Positions 11,691 to 23,845 of a stretch of 64,000 bases of DNA are shown in pieces. Under the pieces are notes generated by a model. The model did no database searches and was not told where the DNA came from. It was given only the letters and a program-made list of their open reading frames with translations. Every line of letters starts with the position of its first letter. The first letter of the stretch is position 1. The position numbers and the translations under genes are program-made. This DNA is from Achatina immaculata (lineage: Eukaryota > Mollusca > Gastropoda > Stylommatophora > Achatinidae), in the NCBI GenBank assembly GCA_009760885.1, contig CM019709.1:31425713-31489712 (forward strand). Direction: 5' to 3'.

Positions 11691-12542
11691 TGTATGGCTG
11701 GGTATGTAAGATCTGATAGTGAACAGGGTTTATTAAAGTAATTCATTGTTTATTATCAATGAACCTTCAGATAATGAAAGGCAACATATACCTGAAGCTT
11801 ACTTATGTCCAATGTGTGAAAACTGGTTTGTAAACCACCACCCATTTTACTGCCAGACACTGACAGTGTAAGAACTTTACTTATACTTCCACTGCCTTAA
11901 TAAAATATGGTATGTTGTAAAGAGGGATTGCTGTAAAATCTGAACAACCTTAGATAGTAGCACTGGGGTAGAGAGCAAGAGGCTGTAGTTCTCAGCAGTT
12001 TGAACTATTACTTTTGGGAGCAGAGCGGAGACCAAATACTTCTTGTGAATATATTTTGTGATTCTGCCTGCCTTAAAGCATAAAGCAAAAAATGTTCATG
12101 TCCTGAAACAAAAAGATACGCTTGGTCAGAGTGGTGGAAAAATACATCTGTAATGGACTTACTCATCATTAAATCCATCATTTATTACTTCTGGAAGGCA
12201 TTTTTTTTGTAAATTCACCTGATATCTGCTCTAACATTGTCTCATGTGTTTTGCTATTAATTTTTATATGATCATCAGACATGTGTCTAGTGTATTCTGA
12301 TGTCCCTCTTAATGCAGGAAGAGATTTTTACGGGTCAAGAATTCAGCATAACTGTCCAGGGCAGTCAGGGGCTCTACATTCATGTGAAAAAGTGCACCAA
12401 CTGTTAATTTTGAACTCATAGCCCTTAGTTATGTATGGCAGCCTTAACTTTTAGGCTGTAGAAAAATACCCAGAACACACAAACAATCTTTGTGTTGTCT
12501 TTCATCACACTAATCCCTTGGGAAGAACACACTCATCCTACC
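11691..12542. other. Intergenic DNA, nothing recognised
   Basis: AT-rich. Contains the AATAAA at 11899-11904, a candidate poly(A) signal for the V-ATPase d gene. No coding or element signature that I recognise. Confidence 0.4.
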
Positions 12543-13105
12543 ATAGTCTTTGTGAGACAGGGAACATAGATCTGTTGTCTTAAAAACTCTGACCTACTTC
12601 TGTAGCCCAGAAACCTGTAGCAATCAACACTGATTGTAATTGTTATTTCTGTAAAATGTCAGGTTGGTGGACGGATGGGGACATGGGGATTCTTCAGGGA
12701 TTAGGAAAATCTAGTGTGAGACCAGTGAATCCAGGACGTGACAAGCCTATGGGTCTTTACAACAATGACTGTCAGAATGATGTAAACAAAACAGAGCCAG
12801 CGGACTATAGGTTGCAGGGAATGGATATCGTTGAGGCACTCATCGGGTTTCTCATCCCAAAGTCGTCTGGCCAGCCAGCGTTGCATGCTGGATCTGACGT
12901 GGAGAAGGGGCTTAAGTACAGCCACCAGAGGCTGGAAAACAAAGTTTTGGCCAGGCCAGCCTACACCACTGTCTTCATGGCAGTCTGAGCAAGACCACAG
13001 TCTGCCCTAGCAAGGAAAGATGCTGAAGTCGGAGGTACCCAGCCAAAAGGCGCATCGCAAAAATCAGGATACTACGCATCATCAATGTGCGTATGAAGAA
13101 GAAAA
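12543..13105 (+). repeat. Dispersed retroposon-like repeat, second copy
   Basis: Plus-strand copy of the repeat at 6111-6725, from catagtctttgtgagacagg to gtgcgtatgaagaagaaaaa. A 110-codon open frame inside (12656-12988) is not open in the other copy, so I do not call it a gene. Confidence 0.65.
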
Positions 13106-13129
13106 ATATCACGCTGTACATGTTATACT

Positions 13130-13720
13130 GGGAAGGATGTAATGCCTGTTTGTAGTGTTTCTGTGTCTAGTTTACTGCCGACAGGCTTAGGTTACCATGT
13201 CCTTCCATAACCCTTGATCCCTTGTTCATCTCAACAGGCTTGTCATTGAGTATTTCGTGTGCCTGGATGCCAAACTGTCTCTTCTACCTGTCCTCCTCTG
13301 TCTCTTCTACCTTTGATCTCCCCTGTTTCATTATGAGCTCTAGTCCTCCTCTCCTCCAAACATGCCCCACAAATCTGGATTGTCATTTTCTGATCTTTGT
13401 TATAATTTTCCTTGTTTCTTGTGCCTCTTTCAGAACTTCTCCTTCAACTTTCTTGCCGTCCACGGCACCTTCAGCATTCTTCTTAAGAACCACATCTCAG
13501 CTGATTCATTGCATCTCTTTACTGACCGTCCAGGCTTCGCATCTGTAGAACAGGACTTGTTCAATGTAACACTTCAGCACTTTCTTCCAGGCTTTCATAG
13601 ACAGTGATTTACTGCAAAGTATGGATTTCAACATTTGAAAGGAGGTCTCGGCTTGTAGATTTTTCATAGACTCCCAAATAAGTAATAAAGTCATATGATG
13701 GCAGTTATTTTTGTTTTCTA
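13130..13720 (-). pseudogene. LINE reverse transcriptase C-terminal fragment
   Basis: Minus strand: KKVLKCYIEQVLFYRCEAWT, then in another frame SAEMWFLRRMLKVPWTARK, the block that follows the reverse transcriptase core in LINE-D-like elements. Several frameshifts and stops. Confidence 0.75.
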
Positions 13721-13882
13721 AATTTTTGTTTGAAAAAAGTAATTTCGGTGGGACATGGCAGCGTAAGAGTTAACTTCTGAGTTGAACTAGATCCCATTAA
13801 GGCTGTGATGCTGTTGTCATTAGATTGTTAATCTCTGGTCTAAAGTACTTGGAATTTTGTGTATGACTGATACCAGAACAAA

Positions 13883-14090
13883 AAATGCTGAGTGACTATT
13901 ACTACCAAAAATTCTGTGACACTTTTTGACCTTTGCTTGCTACAGCTAATACTTCTGTAAGCTTAAGCTAGGTAGTGAAATGAAATAGCCACTCATGCAT
14001 ACACTAGCCCCACATCCCCACTCACTGTGAGGTTCGGTAGAGACAGCAGTCCAGCAAATGTTTAACTCAAACTTGCTGTAGTTAGATTGT
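13883..14090 (+). repeat. Dispersed repeat, uninterrupted copy (empty site)
   Basis: Continuous version of the repeat split at 8640-8749 / 9537-9620. At the point where copy 2 of the GAA retroposon sits there, this copy reads aagctaggtagtgaaatgaa without insert. Confidence 0.8.
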
Positions 14091-14937
14091 CTGTCTGGAT
14101 GGCCTCTCCAGTGTCAGCAATACTACATGTAAATAACACTTCTTGAGCAGGGTTTCATTTGGTACTCATAATTTAATGCATGTGACAGTTGTAGTGGTGG
14201 TGTAAGACAAGTTTTATTATGTCAAACACCAGAGATTTTGTGATGTTTCATTTGTGAATTCTGCAGCTTAATACTCTTATTTGATTGCATTTCTTTTTTT
14301 TTTTAAAATCTTAAATGTGTGCATTTAAAAGAAATATGTTGTCTTCTGAGTGCAGTTGGTTTTTGTTAAGTAATACCAAGAAATTACTTTCTTTTCTTTT
14401 GTTGTACAAAAGATGAAGTAATCCTTTTATTTGCATTTCATGAAAAGTGAAGAGCTAGTGCAAAATCCGGTTTATTTACTGCATTATTTGCAAAATTTTA
14501 TTTCTTCCAGATATTACTTTCATCTTTAATTTTCTTATATTTTGGTTTTTATGCGAAACTGATAAAAGTTCATTTAATACATGAGATTGCAATTAATCTG
14601 AATGAATTTTTTTTAAAATGTAATTTATACTACCATACTCTTATGCATATAACAACACATGATATAACCAGTTTTTGCAAACTGTAGGCTTCTTGTTTGT
14701 AATGCCTGTATTCATGATATACGTGAACTTTTTTACAGGCAGCTAAAACTTGACTTTAAAATAAACATAAAAAAAGAGGGGATACTACTTTCGAGTGTGA
14801 AAAAAAAAATAATTGCGAAAGAAAAAATATAAAAACATTATTATAAAGATACAGCCTTTGTCAGTGAACAACAGGGAAAAATTGATGGAGAAAACAAAAG
14901 CAGGAAAACAGTTTTTGAAACGTTTGAGTTAGGCAAA
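14091..14937. other. Intergenic AT-rich DNA
   Basis: No coding signal or element that I recognise. Confidence 0.4.
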
Positions 14938-15148
14938 TTTACGATGGTCAGCCTGTCCAAGGATGACCAGAACTACAATTTGCAGATGACCAGAACTACA
15001 ATTTACAGTGAACAGCCTGTCCACAGATGACCAGAACTACAATTTACAGATGACCAGAACTACAATTTACAGTGGCCGGTCTGTCCACAGATGACCAGAA
15101 CTACAATTTACAGTGGCCAGCCTGTCCACAGATGACCAGAACTACAGG
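14938..15148 (+). repeat. Minisatellite of agatgaccagaactacaatt units
   Basis: Short units (agatgaccagaactacaatt) alternate with longer ones that add cagtggccagcctgtccac. About seven unit starts. Confidence 0.85.
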
Positions 15149-16620
15149 TGCTGATTTTTTGGCAGGAGCCCTGTTAACAGTATGCCACTGAATTTCTGCC
15201 AAGAAGAATAATCTTAGTAGCATCCCTTATTTGCCTCATGTGCTTGCCTGTTGCAGGCTCATTTGAAAGTTTCGGTCAGTTCTTTGATTCCTTTAAAGAA
15301 ATTCTTTTTTTTTTTTTTAGTTTGTGAGCGTGTTTGAGAGATAGCTACAACAGCCGTTTCGTTCAAAACTTTTATCACCAGAAGCAGAGCGGTCGTGGTC
15401 AAAATATTTGTGCGTAAGATGGTCAGAGAACTATTTTGAAGCGCGAGATGAAATCTTTCAACAGCCATGATTTATTCTCTTTCTCTGTCTCTCACACATG
15501 CACATATTTACACACGTGGCCACAGCATGTACAAACACACACAAAGCTATGTGTTATATGCATAGAAATATTGTAGTTTTTGACTTGAGATTCTTGTTTT
15601 TGAAAAAAAAAACAAAAAAAACAACTCGGCAGAGGATCAGACTAGCCGAAGCTGGTTTGTCAAAAAAATCCTTATAGATGGCATTTGAAAATGTTCTTGT
15701 TTGTTAGTGGTTGTGTATTGCGTAGTGTTTGTTTATGTTTTTGATGAACAAAAAAAAAAGTTGTTTCTAGAATATGGCTCCACTGTCTAAATTATTAGTG
15801 ATTATCACCTTAAATTTATAAGACTTTGCATATCCGCTGTGAGAATTGATTGATTGGTGATTTCTCTGTGGATGTTTTTCTGAACAAAATGGTTTAGCAT
15901 ATGTTACCCACAACCAGTTCCATCAGCAAGCGCATGCTTCATAGGGTGTTGGAACGGAAGCCGGAGCACGTAGGAATGCCCGGAGTGCGGGGATGCCAGT
16001 CTCCGATTACAGACAATGGATTCCCTGTTACTGCAAACTTGAGTTCTTAGCAGCTGATGCTGGTGGTGAAGATCTTTGAGAGCAGGCATCAGATTGGAGC
16101 AGAGGTTGGCTGCGTTGTCATTATTTACCTCTCGGAGAGAGCCCTAGCTCCACAGGGGGAACTTATTGTGAAGGTTTATGGAGTTTGTGAACTATTAGTG
16201 ATGTACTGTACATTAATTAGCTTGTCTCAAGTTTGTTCTGCATGTTTTATGGAGATTTGTAACATACTCAGTGATGGTTTCCTCGCATCCTCATTCAGAT
16301 AGTGATTTCTTGGTTGTATTTGCCGTTATTGATTTCTATTTGAATGTGACAATTGTAACGTTATTTTATAGGTCACATTTCCTGAACTGATATGTATTCA
16401 TTCCACATGAACATTTGCTATGATCTTATTTTTCAGTTGTTTTTTTTTTTAAAATATAAATTCAATTGTTTTAATAAACACTCAGAGATATATCACTAAA
16501 GTATTCACCAGAGTAGTTTCACATTCTGTTGTGAATGTTTTGTGTTTTCATTCAGTCTCAGGAGGTGTGTTTTTGCTCAGAGGGTCTTGACCTTCTTATG
16601 CTGTCCCTAATGCAGATAGC
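15149..16620. other. Intergenic DNA; one shared fragment
   Basis: Mostly AT-rich. The segment 15905-16020 (acccacaaccagt, gttggaacggaag) is loosely similar to 17845-17960, suggesting an old unnamed repeat. No supported gene. Confidence 0.4.
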
Positions 16621-16625
16621 CAAGC

Positions 16626-17250
16626 TTGAAAGGATCTAAAATGAGGCAGTCATGGGTTGCACTAGAGATTCTCTGGTGTTTGTCATGTTTACCTCCTAGA
16701 TATACCCAACAAGAGAGCAAATCACAAGCATGCACAGGTGAAGATGTGGATCAGGATATGGCAGCAATACAGACTACCCCAGCTGCCAGAGCTGAGTGTT
16801 ATAAAAGAGGCAAGTGCATCGAGGGAGGGAGATGCTGCTTGACTGAAGCAGAAGAGGTAGTGATGGTAGTCTGTGAGCCGGAACAGATTGGACTAAAAGA
16901 TCTAACAAAATGGCAGAAGTCATCATGCAGCTTTGTTTATGAGTGCTGTGACTGGGCCCAGAGCAGAACACCCATTTCAGGTTCAAGAAATGATTCAGCT
17001 TACACAGGATCACAGGGTCTTGTCATCTTCATGAACAGCTCTGCATTTCAAGGTGTAAGAAGTGGATGGGGTCTTGTCACCTATTGCAACATCATACCTG
17101 TTGCAGATAGATTTGGAACCAGTGCACAGCTCTGTGTCTCAAGGTGTAAGAAATGGATGGGGTCTTGTCACCTATAGCAACATCATACCTGTTGCAGACA
17201 GATCTGGAATCAGTGAAGTTTCCACCCCCAGCATGAGAACAGAGGTTTAG
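16626..17250 (+). other. Open frame of 183 codons with 90-bp tandem duplication, gene status doubtful
   Basis: An open frame 16626-17177 (MKGSKMRQSWVALEILWC start) has no recognised domain. Its end contains a direct duplication: caaggtgtaagaagtggatg at 17050 and caaggtgtaagaaatggatg at 17139, about 89 bp apart, each followed by cctgttgcaga. The duplication is not a multiple of three, so the two copies are read in different frames. That, the odd composition and the lack of splice context suggest decayed repeat sequence rather than a gene. Confidence 0.35.
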
Positions 17251-17589
17251 GTAGCACCAGAGGCAAGCGCTCTGGCTTGTTGAGCAAGATGAATCATATG
17301 GAGTCATTGCAACAGTCTCCCAAAGAATGCTCCAGAAAACTGAGAGATATTTCCTCTGCAGAGAGTGGGGTTCACCATCCTGAAAGTTTACAGGTTCTCC
17401 CCCCCCCCCCAAGCTTGACATGGATCTACCATCCAGGTCTTTGCAGGGGTAATGGACAGTGAAGTAGTGGACAGGCTGGCAGGAAAGACAGCATCCAAGG
17501 TACTTTGAGAATTGATGTGGAAGACGTTGAGAGGGCTGCTTTGGGCATTTTAACCAACATGAAGTAGAAGCTCGAGCTGGGGGACAAAT

Positions 17590-17790
17590 CTTGCATTAAG
17601 TGATATTTCAGAGCTGGGTAAAGAAAAAAAGAGCCAGGGGAAGACCAACGGAAATGATACTGGACAGTCTGACGGGATGGTGTAAGAGGAGATCACCAAC
17701 TAAGCTGATGGCCTGCATGAAGGGTGATGTACTCTGGAGAAGCATAATAGCCAGTGCCAGTTGACACGGCACATGATGATGATGATGATG
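17590..17790 (+). mobile_element. LINE-D 3' end with GAT tail
   Basis: Matches the 3' end at 34930-35102: gagccaggggaagaccaac, actggacagtctgacgggat, agatcaccaactaagctgat, then a (GAT)n tail at 17772-17790. Confidence 0.85.
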
Positions 17791-19060
17791 AAAGAAAGAA
17801 AAAAGGAAGTGGCAGACAGTCCAACCTGCGAGGGAGGGCAAGCATCACCCACAACCAGTGTGTGGCTGGAACAGTCAAGTTCGATGGATGTTGAAACGGG
17901 AGGGTGCAGAGCAATTACTGGAGTGTCCCAAGTCCAGTGACACCAGTCTCTCATGACAGAATACAGAAGATACCTGTGATGGCTTAGAAGTAATATCAGT
18001 GTTGATGAAAGTGTTAATCACAGCATAACATTTTAAGAATGTAAATGTGGAGAGAAAAAAAATGTAGAATTATGTCCTGGGGCAGGCTGGGATATATCTA
18101 GTGAGCTACAGATAGGAGCATGCTTATTTTCACTGACGTCCATGCTACACTCATGACCTCATGACTCTTGGAACAAGTCTCCAGCACTGGTGAGGTAACT
18201 GCAATTAGCACTGAGATCCTCTATGCACATTTGCTGAAGTTGCTCATAGAAAAACCCTTGACCAATGTTCAGCTTGAAAGCTTCTCATTAAAAGTTGAAG
18301 GTGGGCTGTGATACAAACTTCAAGATCATTCTGAAGATGTAAAGTTATCCATCCAGAAATCCTCTTCCTGTCCACATATGGTAGGGGCATGAACTTTCTT
18401 ATGTTCACATATTTGAGGTGAGTGAGTACATGGATGAGATGGAGCTTCTACCCGTAATGTATTCTTTTCTATAGCATAACGGTCAACAAATGAAACTTCT
18501 GGGTTAATGTGACCTCATTTCTGTTTCAGGGTCACAGCTTCAGCCAGGTATTGATAACTAGGTAACTTGGGCACCTTTTCTCAAGGCCAAGTAGTAGCTA
18601 CTGCTTCATACTGTCGTGACTAAGTGGTTGCTTGTCCCACTGGAGTCCAAGGTTCTGTTCCCAGTTATCCTTTCATTGTTTTTGCTCTCTATCACACCAG
18701 GGCTTGTCGATTTTCAAGGCTGGTCTTACCTGTTCCATTTCTTATCAGCGTAATTTATCTTTCTGATTGATTGAATACAGTAAGCTTTGTATGTAGAAAG
18801 AGCAAGTTAGTTTTAGCAGCGTTTGTGTACTGGAAGACAGAAGTATCAAAACTGGTGCTGTTGCACCTATGAGTTGCTACTTACTACTTGTTTTATTACA
18901 AATTTAAAACAAAACATTTACTGTTGTAAAGGCCCTAGATATTACTGTTAATTAAAGGAAATAATTCTGCGTTTATGTGGAATTTCTATGAGCATTTGAA
19001 TGATTTTTTAAGATATTTGTAGATGTTTCTGTAATGCAAATGAAACGAGAGATCTGATAT
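17791..19060. other. Intergenic DNA with a possible SINE head
   Basis: At about 18605-18660 there is a tRNA-like stretch (gactaagtggttgcttgtcc ... aaggttctgttccc), which may be a degraded SINE promoter. Otherwise nothing recognised. Confidence 0.35.
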
Positions 19061-19129
19061 TTTGTCTAGGATCTGTGCTGATATATCAAACGCAACAGCT
19101 GTCTCTTTTTTTCATAATAAAGTATATAT

Positions 19130-19420
19130 AAGAGACTGCACGTGATTGATCTCGGAAAATAAAAAGGAGGATGGGTGATGGGGAGAATCATGAGGGGATG
19201 GAAAGGGATTAGGGAGCACCACAATAAATTGAAATGATGAAAGTTTTTGGAGGTACTAGGAAAGAGAGGAAGACCAAGGCAAAGATGGCTGCAAGACATC
19301 GTTGATAATCTGCAAATGGATGCATCAGCAGCAGGGCGTCTTGCTTACAACCGAGAGGCCAACAGGAGAGCTGTTAGGGAGGCAAAGTTCCGCAAGGGAC
19401 ATGCAAATGACTGACTTACT
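19130..19420 (+). mobile_element. LINE-T 3' end, TGAC subtype
   Basis: Frames encode the degraded C-terminus with GRPRQRWLQDIVDNLQMDAS, followed by ttccgcaagggacatgcaaa and tgactgact. Diagnostic gagagct (instead of gagtgct) matches the other TGAC-tailed copies. Upstream part 19130-19250 is weaker. Confidence 0.8.
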
Positions 19421-20084
19421 GAGGGACATGGTCATGGGGGGGGGCCAAGAAGATGACATCACGAGAAAGTATGGGAACATCTATTTTATGTAATGATCAA
19501 CTTATTTGGTTATCTGTTCTTTTTAAAGCATTATCTTGTGGTCATCACAGACGTACATGTATACCTGTAATAGACTGGCTTCCTAGTTTGTTCTGACAAA
19601 ACATACATTCAAAATGTTGCACCTGGTATTATTTGCTGAGGATTTTCCACCGAGTTTAGTGTCTTGAAAGTGACAAATGATGGGGAGAACTGGGATTTAT
19701 TTTCTTCATTCTCCACATGTGGGTGTATTTGACAAATACTGTGATAAAAGTTACAGAACAGAATTGGTGCAGATTATAAGCCCTCACCCACTTGAAAAAA
19801 GATGTTATACTTGTATAATGGAGATCTTCATCTTATACAGAGTAGTGGTGGGCTGCACGTTCATTGAAGGATGAAAGTAAAAGAAGAAGAGGAAGAATTA
19901 GTTCCTTTATTATCTGGACGCTGTATGGTTGTTTTGCTCAGATCCACTTTAATTCTGTTTGGGATTTACTCAGTCTGCATTTAAATCCAGTCATTAGATG
20001 GACATGGTGACATGAAAAAGTGACTTTGATAATGAAATCTATACACTTTTTAAAAAAAAATGCCAGTTACATTTCTCTGTGCAG
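19421..20084. other. Intergenic DNA, nothing recognised
   Basis: No coding signal seen. Confidence 0.4.
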
Positions 20085-20335
20085 TTTCAAAAAGTGCAGA
20101 TCTTCACCACGCACAGATCTTAATCAAGCACAGATCTTCACCATACACAGATCTTAATCAAGCACAGATCTTCACCATAAACAGATCTTAAACACAGATC
20201 TTCACCATACACAGATCTTCACCATGCGCAGATCTTCATCAAGCATAGATCTTCACCATACACAGATCTTCATCAAGCATGGATCTTCACCATACACAGA
20301 TCTTCACCATACAAAGATCTTCACCAAGCACAGGC
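20085..20335 (+). repeat. 18-bp minisatellite
   Basis: About 14 units of cacagatcttcaccatac, with variants such as caagcacagatcttcacc and cttaatcaag. Confidence 0.9.
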
Positions 20336-21285
20336 AGTAGCATTTGATGCTGAATTTATTAATAAATTTTTATTTTCCTGCATCCATTATGTATCGTTCT
20401 GGACAATGTTGGCATATACAACTCCATCTTGTGTGGTCCTTGGTGTTTCTGATTAGTTAAAATGCTGATCTTTTTCTGTACCATTTAGGCAGCCTGCTTA
20501 GATGTTTTTCTTCCTTTCCTTCTGTTTCCCTTGAGTTTTCCAGTTATTATCAGATTCTTTATTCTGCACGAGAAATAAGGAACAACTGAGAAGGGCCTAT
20601 ACCATTCCACTATCTGACACGAGAGGAAAAAAAAGAGCAAAAAATCATAAACCCAGGCAACAGAAAATCAAATGTCAGGTTCTCCAACTTTTGTCCTTTT
20701 AAGAGATGTCTAAGGAATTTTGACTGGCTTTGAAAGTCTTACAAGGTTAACTAGTTTTCATTGTTCTGATCTCTTCTTTGCTGGCATCCTCTGTGTTCTT
20801 CATGAGCTGTGTGATGTTTATTTCATCTTTCTCTAGAACCACATCTCAGTTACTTCTAATTTCTTTTTTATCTGTATGCTGAATGTCCATGTTTCACAGA
20901 CAAGTATCAATATTGGCTATATATAGTACTATAATACTCATTTCGTCACATTTATGGACAGTCCGTTCTTCATGCCATAAAAAGGTGTTTATTTTTAAAA
21001 TAAATTCTACGAGAAATACCCACAGCACAAGTGCTAGTGGCCAGCCTATTGTACATTTTGGCTGATTGGAAAAATAGTATTAGTTTAGATAAAGTGCAGA
21101 TGAAAGTATTTGACAGCGCACTTATGTATGATGCATAGAATGTATATAATATCAGTAAACAGATATATAAGAAAGTTGTGTGACCTCTGTAGTTCATTCT
21201 GTGTGATGGAGTTTCAGTTATTTTTTAAGTTTTTAATGCTTGTGGGTTTTTCCCCCTCATTTCAATTGAGCATTCTGTGAATAGA
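20336..21285 (-). other. Intergenic DNA with a weak antisense LINE trace
   Basis: The segment 20755-20910 read on the minus strand resembles the decayed LINE at 13130-13720 (shared aaccacatctcag). Otherwise nothing recognised. Confidence 0.35.
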
Positions 21286-21289
21286 TTTA

Positions 21290-21600
21290 TTGCAGTCTGA
21301 AAGCGAAGGTTGGAGTAACACCAGTTATTACATTACATCCAGAAACAGCAAGTCAAATGGTTTGGTCATGCTACACAGTTACCACCAGACAGTATATCAC
21401 AGACAACATTCACACTAAGATTTGTGGGTAAGAGAGTAAGGGGCTGCCCATGCAGGAGATGGAGAGAGGAAATTACAGAAGCATTAAATATCCCATTATA
21501 TGAAGCAAATCGTTGAGCCCTAGCAAGGCGTCTATTAGTCCCCTCAACACCGAAAGGAATATGAGTTAGGAGACAAGACAAGATAAAACAAGCACTCTGA
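21290..21600 (+). pseudogene. LINE-K 3' end
   Basis: Encodes across minor breaks KVGVTPVITLHPETASQMVW, DSISQTTFTLRFVG, CRRWREEITEALNIPLYEAN, and ends gagacaagacaagataaaac (ACAAG-type tail). Same family as 32022-33511, 37540-37830, 38625-38935 and 49080-49505. Confidence 0.85.
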
Positions 21601-21879
21601 ATGTAAGAATGTTTAAAAGTAGAACCTGCTTTATTAGTTAATGAGCACACAGATGTAAGTTTTTTGTTTACATCTTAATCATAGAAAAATTTATCTTACT
21701 GTGTCTGGGAGTGCAAAAAATATTTCGGTCATTCTGTTTTTAGAACCTGGTCTGTTCTCCCTGATCTCAGGTGCAGCGCCAGGTTGTCAGATTGTTCTGT
21801 GCTGTGGGATTCGGTGACCTTCAGTATTTCCAAACAAATGTCAGTGGGCCATCATCAGTTCTCTGTACTCCCAATGGAG

Positions 21880-22345
21880 CATAATGCATCAACAAAGGTT
21901 CTCCAACCAATCCTGTATTGAGCAAGTCAGTATAATTCAAACCATGTCCTTCCTGCTTTCTATAGCTCTTCCAGTACTGTGCGTCTCTGTGTCCCCAATG
22001 GCCTGCCTATCTTTCTTTTCCCTTGAGGTGTCCACGTCAAGGCAATATAGGGGTGTCTTGTTTTTTTTCCATTCATGGTATGTGGCCCAGCTATTCCTAT
22101 TTTTGTCTTTTGACCTTTTTAGTAATGTTCTTAATGCCCGTTTGGTTATTTCCTTATTTGTCACATGTTCTTCCCAGTGTATTCTTAAAATTTTCCTAAG
22201 GCATCTTCCTTCAAATCCTCTCAGTCTGGTTTTGATTCTCTGATTGGTTCTGCATGTTTTTGTCTGCATATAATAAAATGGAGCACACATTGGATTTACA
22301 GATTCTGAGCTTGAGGTTTGTATGGAGAATGAGATTTTCATGCGT
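21880..22345 (-). pseudogene. LINE reverse transcriptase C-terminal fragment
   Basis: Minus-strand frame of 134 codons includes RGFEGRCLRKILRIHWEEHV, the post-RT block of another LINE lineage (compare ENKCLRKILGIKWNEFKNN in LINE-R). No full RT domain. Confidence 0.7.
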
Positions 22346-22379
22346 CAGAGGTTAATGCCTTACAAAAGTCAATGATCAG

Positions 22380-23075
22380 CATGGACATATTTGTTCATCA
22401 AATTTCATGGACAGAAAGTAAAGTAGTATTAAATCAACTGAAAGTAGGAAGAGAAATAATAAAAAAAACATAAGAACCAGACAACTAAAATATTTCAGCC
22501 ATATCAATAAGGCATTAAGCAATAATGAAAGCTACAATCAAGGGAAATGTTGAAGGAAAAAAGAGAAAGAGGATGACAGTGGTATAGATGGATAAACAGC
22601 ATAGACATGGAGCAGTGTTTCCAAGTTTTGTTTGGACTACCACCCCTTTTCCTCCTACACTGTATTCCCCTCCCCCCTCACTTATCTACTATTCGTACAA
22701 TGACCTATTATACTAGGATAAGCACTACACAACTAAAAACTTCAGCTAACAAACAAGTTTATTTAACAATATGAAGGAGTACATTTATTACTAATCTACT
22801 GGATTATTTTCTCAACTTTTAAAGTGACGAATGAGTTTCATGTAGGGACACAAGTTTCTCAGTATCAGGCTGAAAACTGATAGCAATTACTGCACCCATT
22901 TCTTCCACCGTTTCACTACTGACCCTCCCCAGCACCCATGGGAAAGGGGGGAGGCGTTATTTTCTACTTTGAGAAACACTGAGGTAGAGGGATGGACTGG
23001 ATTCCGCTTGGCCAAGTCCTCTGAGAAAACAAAGGTCAGAGCAAGTTGGAGAATCATTGCAACTAACTTTTCCTG
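22380..23075 (+). pseudogene. LINE C-terminal fragment split by a hAT-like MITE
   Basis: Plus-strand pieces at 22400-22612 and 22982-23075 (WTGFRLAKSSEKTKVRASWR) resemble the C-terminal EWTGLxFxxxxxxAEDRxxW ending of many LINE ORF2 proteins. The pieces join across the MITE at 22613-22981. Confidence 0.55.
22613..22981. mobile_element. hAT-like MITE, diverged
   Basis: 369 bp bounded by cagtgtttccaa on the left and gagaaacactg on the right, the same end type as the MITEs at 24107 and 31905. C-rich interior as in those. A clear 8-bp duplication is not visible, so the copy is probably old. Confidence 0.55.
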
Positions 23076-23139
23076 AGATGGCACAAGATGGCGATGGTGA
23101 TTCATCATAAAATTTAATTTTATATATTCTATCTTGAAT

Positions 23140-23515
23140 ACTCTTTTCAAAACAAATGCCTAAGGAAAATACTCGGCATCAAGTGGAACGAATTTAAGAA
23201 CAATGCAGATATAAGGCAGATGACTGAACAGCAACCAGTCTCATGGGTGATTAGGAACAGGAGATGGACATATGTTGGTCAATTGATGAGAAGAAACGAT
23301 CAGAGAATCCCAAAACAAGCTATCAAGTGGAACACAACAGTCCAAAGAAAAAGAGGCAGACCGCGTGAAACTCTGAAGAAGACATTGTTAAGAGAAGCCA
23401 AATAACAGGCATAAAATGCCTTGATGTGGTTGAAAGTGGCGACTACTTTGCGAGCCCTATGTGACGTTTACCGCACAGGAAGGATATAAGATCTTAAATA
23501 TGTTAAGATCTCTAA
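23140..23515 (+). pseudogene. LINE-R 3' end
   Basis: Encodes NKCLRKILGIKWNEFKNN, EQQPVSWVIRNRRWTYVGQL, MRRNDQRI and RKRGRPRETLKKTLLREAK, then cgagccctatgtgacgttta and ggatataagat. Related copies at 60025-61045 and 62420-62765. It ends less than 300 bp upstream of the start of the DUF4476-like gene. Confidence 0.85.
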
Positions 23516-23785
23516 CGTAAATTTAACGACATTTTTTTTTTACTAAATTTGTGTTTACTGCAACTAGGTTCTTGTGGATATAATTCCAAACAATTACTGC
23601 GGTTTTTAAATATAAAAAAGGACTGAATGTGCCAATCCAGAAAAACTATTATGAGAAATACTTCCGGGTTAAGATGAAAACGCGTTGTCAGGGAAGCTAC
23701 CGTGTTGTGAACAACCTTTCCCCCAAAACCCGTCAAGCCGTTACTTTAAACGAAGTAACAATAGACTTAAAAACAAACAAACAAA

Positions 23786-23845
23786 ATGACGAAGAAATCA
23801 GTGCCCCCGAGTGACTTTGAAAGGCTCATCAGTAGGATTCGGCAG
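23786..23845 (+). CDS. DUF4476-like gene, exon 1 (coding part)
   Basis: 20 codons, MTKKSVPPSDFERLISRIRQ, donor gtaaag. In-frame sequence upstream contains stops, so this ATG is the likely start. Confidence 0.8.

Noticed and set aside
12656..12988. 110-codon open frame
   Set aside because: Lies in a dispersed repeat; the inverted copy at 6111-6725 is not open in the corresponding frame.
21937..22341. 134-codon minus-strand frame as a host gene
   Set aside because: Contains the LINE post-RT block CLRKILRIHWEEHV and no full domain; retrotransposon remnant.
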